This document shows positions 1 through 11,557 of a DNA stretch of 64,000 nt, in pieces. The stretch comes from Orobanche coerulescens. Lineage: Eukaryota > Streptophyta > Magnoliopsida > Lamiales > Orobanchaceae. The notes under the pieces were generated by a model. That model had not been told where the DNA came from and ran no database searches. It saw nothing but the letters and a program-made list of their open reading frames with translations. The translations under genes were made by a program, and so were the position numbers. Within the stretch, counting starts at the first letter, position 1. Each line of letters begins with the position of its first letter. The DNA lies in NCBI GenBank assembly GCA_033398695.1, contig CM065815.1, forward strand, positions 14,253,501-14,317,500, given 5' to 3'.

Positions 1-331
1 TAAAACTCACATACCACTTCAAATTATAGCGACAATATTCACATCAACAGCAGCAGACGTCTTAGCATCAACCCCTTTAGTTAAATATAGCACATAACTA
101 GGGATTAGTCACTACCTCCACTATATATTGCAGATCACTTTTGGGCTCAATTTTAGGAATTCCCTGAAAAGATTGAAAACAGATAAGTTAATGCACCAGA
201 TATAAGCAAGATAAGTAGCATGATAGCAAATATGACTCATAAAATAGAACTTATAACTTATAAGCTCACTAAAAAACCCTCTGCAGATTGCTTTTATCAA
301 ACCATTGAAAGCAAATACCAAAAGCTGCCAT
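1..331. other. Unassigned AT-rich flank
   Basis: I recognise no gene, RNA or repeat here. Once Gypsy-A is removed, this stretch joins directly to 9955 onward, so the two are one ancestral locus. If the CT-rich block at 10.7-11.0 kb is a minus-strand promoter, this stretch would be downstream or intronic sequence of that locus, but nothing in it shows an exon. Confidence 0.5.
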
Positions 332-819
332 TTTCATGTAACACCCCGAGATATTCGGAATAATTACAGCGCCGTAAACCCTTTAGGTAAGGATTTACAA
401 GGCTAATTTTAAAAAGAGTGTAAATATAAACCAATCGTACAACTGAAGTTCAAAGACATATTTGATTCAACCGATCAACTGAGTTAACTTATACAACCAT
501 ATCGAAAGGACATTATTAAAACAGACGTACTCGAGTACTAAACGAAACAAGAAGACAACTCTCAACAACAATAACATCAATCACATCACTGAGCCATTTC
601 ATCGTCCTGTCGGTACTGTGGTTGCCTCCCCGCTCCTCGGCTACCTGAACATCAAAACAATGTCCACCCCCGAAGGGGTTAGCAAAACGATGCTAGTACA
701 AGTATCATAATACAATAAATCATCAATGCATCATAACACATGCAAAACTGACTTCCGCTACCGGAATCCAACGATGCGAATCCTCACGATTCCATCAACA
801 CAATACAGGGTAATCCAGC

Positions 820-990
820 GATCCAGCGCCCTTGGTATAGATCCCCATGATGATCCCGTCGGACCAACGCATGGTGGAAAACCCGTCCAGCGATCCAGCG
901 CCCTCAGCATAGATCCCCATGATGATCCCGTCGGACCAACGCATGGTGGACATTCGATCCAGCGCCCTCAGCATAGATCCTCATGATCCC
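820..990 (-). repeat. Three direct repeats in Gypsy-A LTR
   Basis: Copies start at 820, 892 and 956, each beginning GATCCAGCGCCCT. The first two run on to GTCGGACCAACGCATGGTGG; the third is shorter and diverged. The same array is present at about 8070-8240 in the other LTR. In element sense each full copy contains the core TCCGACGGGATC, which is also duplicated in the LTRs of elements B, E and the solo LTR. The role is unknown; the position downstream of the TATA box suggests it is transcribed. Confidence 0.85.
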
Positions 991-2227
991 CTCGGATCAA
1001 TTATACCATAAATCAATCAACTATGCATACACATATGCATTTCAATATGTTCATCAATACGAACAAATAATCAACCAATATCATGAGAATTTTCAGAAAT
1101 ACATCTCATATTCAACAATATGAACAAAACCACAAGCATGATCAAAGATTCAATATAAATCGAACTCGACATATGATACTTGCCTCGAAAATGGCAAGAC
1201 GAAATACTTCGATGATCTCAACACACTCGAAGGCCGCCTCCTTCGAATCAACGTAACAAGCTCGAACCTTAAAAAAAGGAACGATATACAAATCATCTCA
1301 AGTCGAACGATGGCCTAACAATTCGGTCTACGGCCGAAAAGCTCAAAATAAACAATCTGTCTGGACTGCTTAGCGTGCGCTACATACTCTACGTAACGTG
1401 CGCTTAAGCGCACTGTTAGCGTCGCTTATCGGGTAAGACTAGCGTCGCTAGTTCTGGCGGCAGTTTGCACCGGCCGATATATAACGCACGCTACGTACGT
1501 ATTATGCGTTAACTGAACCTCGATAGCGCACGTTAACTCACACATGTTAGCGTGCGCTAATCTTGCATGGCAGAATACTGCAAACCGAAAACTGGGTTGA
1601 ATGGTGAAGAACTCATGAATTCTACCGTGATAATACAAGTTATCCTCGGGCATATCATGCTAATAAGGTTTGTGGAAGTTTTATGGTTATGAAATACGAA
1701 TATACGGATAGTCAACTCAACATCATAATTCATCTACGATCTCCAAGAAATAATCTAAGTTCCATTTGTTCTACGTTCCAAAACACATGATTCCATCGTG
1801 TAAAACGTATCAACTGGGTAAATATCCGGTTACTGATCATAACTCGATTTGAACATGCTTAGGAGTCCTTATAATAAGATGGTTCAAAGGTTCATACGAT
1901 ATATAGGGCCGATACGGCAAAAGTATCCTTCTAACATGTGATGACCGATTATAAGCGAAATACTTGCTACCAAAACATGATTCAAACTTCCTTAGGAACA
2001 TTACTAACATTAGTGAAGAATCACCTACCTCAAAGTAGTGAAGAACACGGAGGAAAATGAGGCAATCCAACACCGAAGGCTTGAACACCAATCTCCAATG
2101 ATATACGATCTTCAATCTCGAACTAGGAGGTTGATATGAAGTGTTTAGGACGAAGGGAGTTATGTTCTAAGTGTAAGAGTTCGGTTTATGGGAGGAGAAA
2201 GAACTGAAATCACGAATAGGATGTTGT

Positions 2228-2540
2228 CCTATTTATAATAAATGGCTATTAGCGCGCGCTAGACCACATGCATGGCGTGCGCTAACGGCTCCTCGACTAA
2301 ATCGTACTCGGCACTTAGCGTGCGCTACGCATATACCGTAGCGTGCGCTAAGGCGTTGACTCGGCTTTTCCGAAAGCCGTCAGTATATCCGACACGATCC
2401 GGACAGGGTCCCCGGCCGATCTCACCTACCGCACGCGTCCCAATCAATTTGACCACGCATAGCGTGCGCTAATGACCCTCGATGGCGTGCGCTATGAATC
2501 CTCGTTAGCGCACGCTATACATAGTCAGTAGCGTGCGCTA
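2228..2540 (-). promoter_or_regulatory. Gypsy-A LTR promoter: TATA box plus palindrome array
   Basis: On the minus strand a TATAAATAGG box lies at 2237-2228. Upstream of it, between 2248 and 2540, eight copies of a 12-bp dyad occur: TAGCGTGCGCTA or close variants at about 2250, 2273, 2318, 2340, 2460, 2484, 2505 and 2528. The other LTR has the same arrangement at about 9480-9800, with some CpG sites changed to TpG or CpA. The TATA placement gives the U3/R boundary. The function of the dyads is inferred; they resemble clustered transcription-factor sites. Confidence 0.75.
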
Positions 2541-2690
2541 CATGCGCAATTACAATCTTCAAATCACAAACATGAAATCATACGCTCGATAACATCGGAT
2601 TATGAAATACGGAAAATAGTACTCAGACAATAGTACAATCATTACAATATCACAAGTTCCAATTACATAACAGAAATCTCGGGTATTACA

Positions 2691-2725
2691 TCCTTCCTCC
2701 CTAAAAAGAAGTTTCGTCCCGAAAC
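2691..2725 (-). other. Polypurine tract and adjacent inverted repeat of Gypsy-A
   Basis: Read on the minus strand, AGGGAGGAAGGA directly precedes the LTR (plus 2691-2702) and is the plus-strand DNA priming site. Just before it is the inverted repeat GTTTCGGGACGAAAC (plus 2711-2725), sitting next to the expected stop codon. The same inverted repeat occurs at the equivalent place in elements B and E and, with one change, in D. Confidence 0.8.
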
Positions 2726-5158
2726 TTAAGATGAAAACAACTCCGGGTATTTAGCCTTCATACCGTCCTCCGTTTCCCAAGTGGCCTCTTCGACTCCATG
2801 TCATGACCATTGTACTTTAACCAAGTGTATTGGTTTATTCCTCAATTGTTTGATCCGGTTCTCAAGTATCTTGATTGGTCTCTCTTCGAAGGTGCCATCA
2901 TTAGCTATCTCGATCTCATCGAAATCAATGACGTGACTGGGGTCCGGTACATACTTCCGCAGTTGGGATACGTGAAACACATTGTGAACGTGACTCAGTG
3001 ATGGCGGTAAGGCTAAACTGTACGCTAAATCCCCAACTCTCTCTAGGATCTCAAATGGTCCGATATATCTCGGACTAAGCTTGCCTCTTCTCCCAAAACT
3101 GAAAATCCCTCGTGTAGGAGACACCTTCAATAGTACATGGTCACCAACGTCGAACTCTAGAGGGCGATGACGTATGTCTGCATAAGATTTCTGTCGACTC
3201 TGGGCAGTCAACAGTCTTTCCCGAATCAAAGCTATCTTCTCTTGAGTCTGAATAATCAATTCCGGTTCCGTCCCGATCAAATCCGAAGAATCATCCCAAC
3301 ACAGGGGTGATCGGCATCTTCTCCCATACAAAGCTTCAAATGGTGCCATCTTAATTGAAGCATGCCAACTATTATTGTAGGTGAATTCAACTAATGGCAA
3401 ATGAACTTCCCAATCAGTTGACCAATCCAAAGCACAGGCTCTAAGCATGTCTTCTACAGTTTGAATAGTCCTTTCGGACTGACCGTCCGTTTGGGGATGA
3501 TAAGTTGTGCTAAAGTTTAGCTCGGTCCCCAAAGCCCTGTGCACTGCCCTCCAGAAGTGCGACACGAAACGACCATCTCGATCTGAAACAATGGTCTTCG
3601 GCGTCCCATGCAATCTGACTATCTCCGCAATAAATACTCGCGCCAATCTCTCGGGTCCCCATGTATCTTTAATCCCTAGGAAATGAGCCGACTTGGTTAG
3701 TCGATCAACTACAACCCAAATCATGTTCATTCCCGTTCTAGTCCTTGGCATACTGGTGATGAAATCCATCGAAATGTCCTCCCACTTCCATTCAGGGATC
3801 GGAAGCGGCTTTAACATCCCGGCAGGTCGCTGATGCTCAATCTTAACCTGCTGACAAGTCAAACACTTCGAAACGTACTCCGTTACGTCCTTCTTCATAT
3901 TCCCCCACCAAAAGTTTTGCTTTAAATCCTTATACATCTTACAGCTGCCCGGGTGAATAGAATAGGGCGCGCTGTGAGCTTCCTTCAGAATAGTCCTTCT
4001 TAAATCATCATCATCGGGAACGCAAAGTCGACTCTGAAATCTCAGAACTCCATCATCTTGTATCACGAATCCTGGGGCTTTTCCTTTCTTTACTTCGTCG
4101 CATAATCGAAGGATTAAAGAATCGTTCAATTGTTTAGACTTGATCTCCTCGACTAGTGATGAAGTCAGTTCCATCACATAAAGTTGCCCTTGGATTCCTG
4201 GTGCCCATACTTCAATCCCCTCGCGGATCAGTTCTCGTTGAATACTGGTTTGGGACGTAAGTGCTTCCAACACTCGAAGGGAAACAGGTTTACGGCTCAA
4301 AGCATCGGCTACTACATTTGCTTTCCCCGGATGATAGAGAATCTCCAAGTCGTAATCCTTGATCAATTCTAGCCACCTTCTCTGCCTCATGTTTAATTCT
4401 TTCTGACTGAAAATGTACTTGAGGCTCTTGTGGTCTGTAAAGATCTGACAATGAGTGCCGTACAAATAATGTCGCCAAATTTTCAAGGCAAAGACCACAG
4501 CTGCTAGCTCCAGATCATGAGTCGGGTAATTAACTTCAGACGGTTTCAATTGTCGAGAAGCATAAGCAATCACTTTATCCTTCTGCATCAACACACAACC
4601 CAAACCCTGATTTGAAGCGTCGCTGTATACCATGAATCCATCAGTTCCCTCTGGCAGTGCTAATATAGGTGCTGTCGTCAGTCTCTTCTTAAGCTCATCA
4701 AAACCAGCCTGGCACTTCTCATTCCACGTGAACTTTTGAGTTTTCTGTAACAGCTGAGTGAGCGGACGAGCAATTTTGGAAAATCCCTCTACAAAGCGGC
4801 GATAATATCCAGCAAGTCCTAAGAAGCTTCGGACTTCTTTCACGTTGCTAGGAACTTCCCATTCCAAGATCGCTTCGACTTTCTTCGGGTCCACCTGAAC
4901 TCCGTCGGCTGATATCACATGCCCAAGGAAAGTTACTTCCTTAAGCCAGAACTCACATTTAGAAAGCTTAGCATACAGCTGTTCCTTTCTCAAGATGCTC
5001 AAAACCACACGTAAATGTTCAGCATGTTCCTCTGCGTCCCTCGAATATATCAAGATGTCGTCAATGAAAACGACCACAAATTTATCCAAGTACTCCAAGA
5101 AAACCCGATTCATCAATTGCATGAATACCGCAGGAGCATTGGTAAGTCCAAATGGCAT
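2726..5158 (-). pseudogene. Gypsy-A pol: RT (C-terminal), RNase H, integrase, chromodomain-like tail
   Basis: This is the 3' two-thirds of the Ty3/gypsy polymerase. From the N-terminal side it shows RT motifs MPFGLTNAP and [10 protein letters not shown] (plus about 5053-5070), the RT thumb, RNase H with [10 protein letters not shown] and TDHKSLKY, the integrase zinc finger (HPG...CLTCQQ), the catalytic core with D ([13 protein letters not shown]), D (VSDRDGRF) and E ([16 protein letters not shown]), and a [22 protein letters not shown]-terminal region. The open frame ends at 2801 with TGA in the chromodomain-like tail, between WS and HGVEEATWE; downstream sequence keeps the frame to a stop at 2726-2728. 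TGA probably replaces CGA, a CpG transition. Upstream, the frame is separated from the N-terminal RT by a frameshift near 5190. It is non-functional as it stands. Confidence 0.93.
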
Positions 5159-5160
5159 TA

Positions 5161-5727
5161 CTACAAATTCATAATGCCCATACCGGATCTGAAAGCAGAT
5201 TTTGGTATATCCGATTCCTTAATTCTCAGCTGGTGGTATCCTGATCGCAAGTCAATCTTCGAGAATATCCTTGCCCCTTGCAGTTGATCAAACAAGTCGT
5301 CGATCCGAGGTATAGGATACTTATTCTTGATTGTCATCTTGTTGAGCTCCCTGTAATCAATACACAGTCGGAGGGATCCGTCTTTCTTCCGGACAAAGAG
5401 AACGGGCGCTCCCCAAGGAGAAACGCTCGGTTGAATATAACCCTTCTGCAACAATTCCTCTAGTTGTTTCTTGAGTTCATACATCTCGGTTGGCGCCATG
5501 CGGTATGGTGCTCTGGAAATAGGAGCTGCTCCAGGCTCTAATTCGATAGTGAATTCCACTTCTCTCTGCGGAGGTAATCCAGGTAGTTCGTCAGGAAAAA
5601 CATCTGAGAACTCATTCACAACTGAAATAGATGAGAGCTCTACTCCTTCCTCTTTCTTCATGGCATAGCACCAGAGTCCCTGACACCCCTGTTTCAGTAA
5701 TTTCACGGCTTTCATTGCCTTGATCAA
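5161..5727 (-). pseudogene. Gypsy-A pol: protease-RT linker and N-terminal RT
   Basis: This fragment carries the linker motif [10 protein letters not shown] and the start of the reverse transcriptase: [19 protein letters not shown] and [14 protein letters not shown], including the first catalytic Asp region. It ends in a frameshift just before the RYGHYEF...MPFGL segment, which continues in another frame in 2726-5158. It is one exon-less polyprotein broken by an indel rather than a separate gene. The protease lies upstream in yet another frame. Confidence 0.9.
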
Positions 5728-5805
5728 TTTTCCCGAGCTTCCTGGTCTCCATCCTCGGAATAAGTGTTCAGACCCGTCATCAGCAATGATGGAAATGACT
5801 CTCTC

Positions 5806-6132
5806 TCAGTAATTCAGAATAGCTCCATAACGGTTGAGCCAATCGTCTCCGAGAATTAAATCGTCACCGTAAATGTCAACCACAATAAGGTTCGATGGCC
5901 AATCTCTCCCTCCTATAGTTACTGGAAAGTCCCTAGCTTCTAGGGTTCCCACAATTTTTTCTCCGCTAGGTAATCCCACAACATAAGGTTCACAATCATA
6001 CAAGCACGAGATTTTTAAATGATTAACACAGTTCAATGATACAAAAGAATGTGTAGCTCCGGAATCGAATAAAACACTAACTGGTTGCAAAAGGATCTGA
6101 ATTGTACCTGATGCAACAGTGTGTTCGATCAT
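5806..6132 (-). pseudogene. Gypsy-A aspartic protease
   Basis: A retropepsin-like domain of about 108 residues with the active-site motif LFDSGATHSF (plus about 6058-6078) and the flap/C-terminal motif DLILGDDWLNRYGA. The family processes the Gag-Pol polyprotein inside virus-like particles. The frame stops after ILNY, and sequence normally linking protease to RT (5728-5805) is degenerate. Its upstream junction with gag is also frameshifted: an overlapping frame at 6077-6325 holds a Gag-protease linker. Confidence 0.88.
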
Positions 6133-6334
6133 CCTTCTTCATCTCGTAAATACGCGGAGGAACGGACCCAAAGATGGATGCCTCTCTCTTCCCAACATTC
6201 TCTGCTGAAATCCACTCTGTTGCGTCTGGTTCACACTCGTCTCCTTGGGCCCGGAAGTGAGTGCGAGTAACAAAAGATCGGGTCGCATTCCCACAAAACG
6301 TTGTGCGATGTCCTTCTGTCCACACTCGAAGCAG

Positions 6335-7402
6335 TCACAAGGGCGCGAAACAATCACGTCGAACATGTCCCGCTTTTCCACAGTTATAACACTTCTTCCC
6401 TGCGTCTGAAACAGTTGGTGCTCGGAACTTCTTTCCTCCCCGAGAAGGATGCGGAGGTCTCCTGGATGAGTGAAAAGAGGACTGACCCCGGCGGGGCCCA
6501 CTATTCTTATTCTCCGTGAAGTTGCCAGACACCTTCTGTTTCTTTGCTTCCGTCGATTTCTCTACTGCTGCTTCCTTCATATCATAGGCCAACGCCTTGT
6601 CCTGATACTGCCTCAAGGTGGTACAATCAAATCCGGACATGTATTGCTGAATTTCCGGCTTCATTCGCATGTCAAAATGGAAAATCCTTTCCGCCTCGGT
6701 CCTGACCAGGTGGCGCACATAAGTCAGCTGGTGATTAAAAGTCTTAATCACGTCCGTCACAGTTGCTTCTGAATTTTGCGGTGAGAAAAACTCCCGAACT
6801 CGGGCCTCTCTAACTGGGCGAGGACAATACTGCGCCTCCATCATCAATTTGAATTCTGTCCAGTCAACATTATGCTCCTCCGGTCGAATGGCCTCCCACC
6901 AGTCGAAAGCCTCCCCTGTCAGAAGATACTGGGCGACCGGAACCTTCCTATCGTTGGGACAATTAATCCCCGCAAAAATCTTCTCTAATTCCTTCAGCCA
7001 GTGATCCCAAGAAAGCGTCTCAGTCGAACCATCAAATTTCGGAGGATGCAATTTGATCACTTCGGTAAGCCATTTATCTCCCCGATTTTCCACGTTATGT
7101 TGCTGTCCCATCGCTGTCTGCATGCGATCCACAACCTGAGCAAATTGGTTTATCTGGGCAACCACCTGCTGAAGCACTCCCGGCACGTTAGGATCTGCAT
7201 TATTATTTGCTGATCCCTGTTGTCCCCCGGAATGGGAATCCGTTTGACTAGCGGTTATCTCTGGGGTAGATACCGACTCTTCTTGTCTCGCATTTCCACG
7301 TCCGCGTCCACGACCGCGTCCGCGTCCACGACCTCCTCTCAACATACTGTAAACATAAATACTCAATATCCAGGGCAAACTTTCTAAAAGTACATCCATC
7401 AA
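6335..7402 (-). pseudogene. Gypsy-A gag with zinc knuckle
   Basis: This is a 355-residue Gag frame. It has an RGRGRGRGRGR stretch near the N terminus, then the retrotransposon Gag capsid-like domain (around GSTETLSWDHWLKELEKIF through GEAFDWWEAIRPEE) and a C-terminal CCHC zinc knuckle, CYNCGKAGHVRRDC (plus about 6350-6392). Gag forms the particle and binds element RNA through the knuckle. The Met at 7402 may not be the native start; a later Met before the GR repeat (MLRGGRGRG, about 7345) is a good alternative. The frame runs out just after the knuckle, and the reading frame is lost before the protease. Confidence 0.9.
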
Positions 7403-7567
7403 TGTTCACAAATCATGAATAAAATAAAACGGTAGTACTTGAGATTAGGAAACTTACAACCACGGTCCACACGACGATGCTGGCTCAGCGGTGATGTTAC
7501 GAACGACCAATAATCAAATAACGTAAACAGACCCAACTAACCCGACTGCCAAGATATCCATGAATCT

Positions 7568-7580
7568 TAGCTCCGATACC
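7568..7580 (-). other. Primer-binding site of Gypsy-A (initiator Met tRNA type)
   Basis: Six bases inside the right LTR, the minus strand reads TGGTATCGGAGCTA. This is the usual plant initiator-Met primer site (TGGTATCAGAGC) with one change, A to G. The same site is perfect in elements B, D and E. Confidence 0.85.
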
Positions 7581-7586
7581 ATATTC

Positions 7587-9949
7587 TGTAACACCCCGAG
7601 ATATTCGGAATAATTACAGCGCCGTAAACCCTTTAGGTAAGGATTTACAAGGCTAATTTTAAAAAGAGTGTAAATATAAACCAATCGTACAACTGAAGTT
7701 CAAAGACATATTTGATTCAACCGATCAACTGAGTTAACTTATACAACCATATCGAAAGGACATTATTAAAACAGACGTACTCGAGTACTAAACGAAACAA
7801 GAAGACAACTCTCAACAACAATAACATCAATCACATCACTGAGCCATTTCATCGTCCTGTCGGTACTGTGGTTGCCTCCCCGCTCCTCAACTACCTAAAC
7901 ATCAAAACAATGTCCACCCCCGAAGGGGTTAGCAAAACGATGCTAGTACAAGTATCATAATACAATAAATCATCAATGCATCATAACACATGCAAAACGG
8001 ACTTCCGCTACCGGAATCCAACGATGCGAATCCTCACGATTCCATCAACACAATACAGGGTAATCCAGCGATCCAGCGCCCTTGGTATAGATCCCCATGA
8101 TGATCCCGTCGGACCAACGCATGGTGGAAAACCCGTCCAGCGATCCAGCACCCTCAGCATAGATCCCCATGATGATCCCGTCGGACCAACGCATGGTGGA
8201 CATTCGATCCAGCGCCCTCAGCATAGATCCTCATGATCCCCTCGGATCAATTATACCATAAATCAATCAACTATGCATACACATATGCATTTCAATATGT
8301 TCATCAATACGAACAAATAATCAACCAATATCATGAGAATTTTCAGAAATACATCTCATATTCAACAATATGAACAAAACCACAAGCATGATCAAAGATT
8401 CAATATAAATCGAACTCGACATATGATACTTGCCTCGAAAATGGCAAGACGAAATACTTCGATGATCTCAACACACTCGAAGGCCGCCTCCTTCGAATCA
8501 ACGTAACAGGCTCGAACCTTAAAAAAAGGAACGATATACAAATCATCTCAAGTCGAACGATGGCCTAACAATTCGGTCTACGGCCGAAAAGCTCAAAATA
8601 AACAATCTGTCTGGACTGCTTAGCGTGCGCTACATACTCTACGTAACGTGCGCTAAGCAGGCCTGTTAGCGTACGCTATCGGGTAAGACTAGCGTGCGCT
8701 AGTTACTGGCCGGCGATTTGCACCGGCCGATATATAACGCACGCTACGTACGTATTATGCGTTAACTGAACCTCGATAGCGCACGTTAACTCACACATGT
8801 TAGCGTGCGCTAATCTTGCATGGCAGAATACTGCAAACCGAAAACTGGGTTGAATGGTGAAGAACTCATGAATTCTACCGTGATAATACAAGTTATCCTC
8901 GGGCATATCATGCTAATAAGGTTTGTGGAAGTTTTATGGTTATGAAATACGAATATACAGATAGTCAACTCAACATCATAATTCATCTACGATCTCCAAG
9001 AAATAATCTAAGTTCCATTTGTTCTACGTTCCAAAACACATGATTCCATCGTGTAAAACGTATCAACTGGGTAAATATCCGGTGACTGATCATAACTCGA
9101 TTTGAACATGCTTAGGAGTCCTTATAATAAGATGGTTCAAAGGTTCATACGATATATAGGGCCGATACGGCAAAAGTATCCTTCTAACATGTGATGACCG
9201 ATTATAAACAAAATACTTGCTACCAAAACATGATTCAAACTTCCTTAGGAACATTACTAACATTAGTGAAGAATCACCTACCTCAAAGTAGTGAAGAACA
9301 CGGAGGAAAATGAAGCAATCCAACACCGAAGGCTTGAACACCAATCTCCAATGATATACGATCTTCAATCTCGAACTAGGAGGTTGATATGAAGTGTTTA
9401 GGACGAAGGGAGTTATGTTCTAAGTGTAAGAGTTCGGTTTATGGGAGGAGAAAGAACTGAAATCACGAATAGGATGTTGTCCTATTTATAATAAATGGCT
9501 ATTAGCGCGCGCTAGACCCTGTCCGTAGCGTGTGCTAACGGCTCCCTGACTAAACTGTACTCAACACTTAGCGTGCGCTATGCATATACGTGTAGCGTGC
9601 GCTAAGGCGTTGACTCGGCTTTTCCCGAAAGCCGTCCAGGTACATCCGACACGATCCGACAGGGGTCCCCCGGCCAGATCTCACCTACCGCATGTCCCAA
9701 TCAATTTGACCACGCATAGCATGCGCTAATGACCCTCAGTAGCGTGCGCTATGAATCCTCGTTAGCGCACGCTATACATAGCTGGTAGCGTGCGCTACAT
9801 GCGCAGAATTACAATCTTCAAATCACAAACATGAAATCATACACTCGATAACATCGGATTATGAAATACGGAAAATAGTACTCAGACAATAGTACAATCA
9901 TTACAATATCACAAGTTCCAATTACATAACAGAAATCTCGGGTATTACA
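7587..9949 (-). repeat. 5' LTR of Gypsy-A
   Basis: A 2363-bp LTR, near-identical to 337-2690. As the 5' LTR it would drive element transcription leftward from a TATA box at about 9490-9481, with the palindrome array at about 9500-9800 upstream of it. A second cluster of TAGCGTGCGCTA-like dyads lies in the transcribed part at about 8620-8815. Two of those are better preserved here than in the other LTR (for example TAGCGTACGCTA near 8666). Confidence 0.95.
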
Positions 9950-9954
9950 TTTCA

Positions 9955-10689
9955 AACCTTTACCTCAGTAAAACTCAAAATCTGTTGAGTTGTGGGAATA
10001 CAAATCTGAGCATGCCCTTCAAAGGCATTACATGACTTTTTTGACCGAGCTCTATCTCCCATCTCACATTAAAGAAACTTCTTGTGATTCACAACACAAT
10101 ACACAGCTTTCGAAATCAACCCATCTTTTCTGAAAACTCATCTTGCACATTTGTGCATATGATTCATGAGCACTCAGAGTTACAATACATAAGACAATGC
10201 AAAGAATGAAGAATTCTCAACTAAAATTTTAATTTAAGTTGTTGATTCAAGAGAATACAATACACAAGACAATGCACTCAGAAATGATGATTTTATTTTC
10301 AACATCCAGATACCCAAAAAAAAAAGATACATGATCTTATTTTTCAGCATCCAGATGCTTGCGAGAGAAATTGATTCATGCGACCATTTAATACACTAAA
10401 ATAATCAACTATGCCAATATGCAGGTACCCAAACAAATTATGTAACGAATAGATAGTAACCAATAATCTTGAATTGATATTCACAGATTTTACAAATTAC
10501 AACTCACCTTTTATTACAATTGTGCATGAATTTACTGGAGCAAAAAGAAATACATCTGCATACCAACAGTTCCACATCTCCAGCCGTGTGGCATTGAAAT
10601 TGAATATCAAGCAGTGCAAACAAATTCAGTCAGAGAGCACACAAGAGATTCTGAAAAATAGTACCTGAATTCAGAAAGTAAAAGAAATA
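9955..10689. other. Unassigned flank of Gypsy-A
   Basis: AT-rich sequence with no convincing coding frame. It is contiguous with 1-331 before the insertion of Gypsy-A. It could be intron or 3' sequence of a minus-strand locus whose leader is at 10.7-11.0 kb. Nothing in it allows a product to be named. Confidence 0.4.
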
Positions 10690-11000
10690 CACATACCGAC
10701 TTTTGCTTGGTATCACAAATTTATATGAGAGCAGGCGTCGCTGGTCGCGGTGGCTAGGGTTAGAAGACGAGAGGGACGACGACGAGCAGGCGACGCTGGT
10801 CGAGGCGGCTAGGGTTAGCAAACGAGAGGGGCGGCGAAATGGGGTGCTTCACATCCAATCGTGTGTGTGTGTGAGTTTTGAGAGAGAGAAAAAAAGAATA
10901 AGAACAGGGAGAGGGAGATCGGGAGGGGAAGGATGACAGAGAGACAGGGAGAGAAAATAAAAGGAAAGAAAATGAGAAGATTGAGGGGGCGGTTACCAAG
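10690..11000 (-). promoter_or_regulatory. Candidate host-gene leader/promoter (minus strand) with 55-bp tandem duplication
   Basis: Read on the minus strand this block is strongly CT-rich (plus 10860-11000 is almost pure GA). It is followed by two tandem copies of a GC-rich 55-bp unit (plus 10731-10785 and 10786-about 10838), each with CTAACCCTAG, a telo-box-like motif common in plant 5' leaders. A possible splice donor GGTATGT follows (plus 10697-10691). A 63-residue frame starting at 10821 covers the duplication but resembles no family I know. The composition fits a plant 5' UTR/first exon; no downstream exon was identified, so the gene itself is unproven. Confidence 0.35.
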
Positions 11001-11557
11001 AAGTAGGGTTTGGGTATAATTCCGGTTTAGATACGATGTTACTTCATTAGTGGGAAGATATTTTTATTTAAAAAAATTTATTGCGATTTTTACTTCAGCA
11101 ATTACCAAATTACTGAAGTATATTCAACTTAAAATTTTCGACCTATCCCGTGTTTTTTTGGGTGAAATCTAATATATTGTGTTACTGCACCAAATGCTAG
11201 AGTGAAGTTGTTATAGTATTTTACTTCTAATATATTTTTTTTTTAATTTTTTAATAAAATTACAATTGTAAGAAAATTCTGAAAAAGACTAGTATTTATA
11301 AAATAAAAATAGTATTTATTTAATGAAGACATATTTTGTATAAAATATATTTTTTAGTTTTAATAAATTTTGACATATTATTTTTTTAATTTTTAATAAA
11401 ATTATATATTGTAAGAAAATTTTGAAAAAAAATAGTATTTATTTAATGGAGACATATTTTATATAAAATATCTTTTTTGGTTTTAGTAAAGTATAATTAG
11501 TCTTAAAGTATAATTTTTATTTTGAAAGAAATTTATCTTTTTATTTATTAATAGTCT
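11001..11557. repeat. AT-rich intergenic DNA with a duplicated block
   Basis: A roughly 115-135 bp AT-rich unit occurs twice in direct orientation, at about 11229-11365 and 11374-11488. Shared landmarks are AATAAAATTA, TTGTAAGAAAATT and TAGTATTTATTTAATG. No coding potential is visible. Confidence 0.6.

Larger units (their letters stand above)
337..2690 (-). repeat. 3' LTR of Gypsy-A
   Basis: This 2354-bp LTR matches 7587-9949 almost throughout, with scattered substitutions and small indels (for example around 1394-1450). In element sense the order is U3 with a palindrome array (2540 down to 2248), TATA box (2237-2228), then a transcribed region holding a second palindrome cluster (1562-1370), an AGGCAAGTA motif (about 1186-1178), a triplicated segment (990-820) and a small CCCC-GAA-GGGG hairpin near 667-680. 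Apparent short ORFs here are translations of the direct repeats, not genes. Confidence 0.95.
337..9949 (-). mobile_element. Gypsy-A, Tekay-like chromovirus with two LTRs
   Basis: This is a complete but coding-defective Ty3/gypsy element of 9613 bp in minus orientation. It has LTRs at 337-2690 and 7587-9949, and both ends follow the TGTAATACC...GGGGTGTTACA pattern when read in the element's sense. It is flanked by a perfect 5-bp target duplication, TTTCA at 332-336 and 9950-9954. A primer site resembling initiator-Met tRNA lies beside the right LTR and a polypurine tract beside the left LTR. The internal region codes, right to left, for Gag with a zinc knuckle, aspartic protease, RT, RNase H, integrase and a chromodomain-like tail. 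The gene order (integrase after RNase H) and the tail place it in Ty3/gypsy; the Tekay/Del assignment is from family knowledge. Several frameshifts and a nonsense codon break the polyprotein. Confidence 0.96.

Noticed and set aside
726..986. 86-codon ORF with repeated peptide blocks, also present at 7976-8236
   Set aside because: It is only the translation of the direct repeats in the Gypsy-A LTR, on the strand opposite to the element. No protein family match.
820..990. CRISPR-like direct repeats
   Set aside because: Only three copies, with near-identical rather than unique sequence between them, in a plant LTR retrotransposon. The same pattern recurs at each LTR copy.
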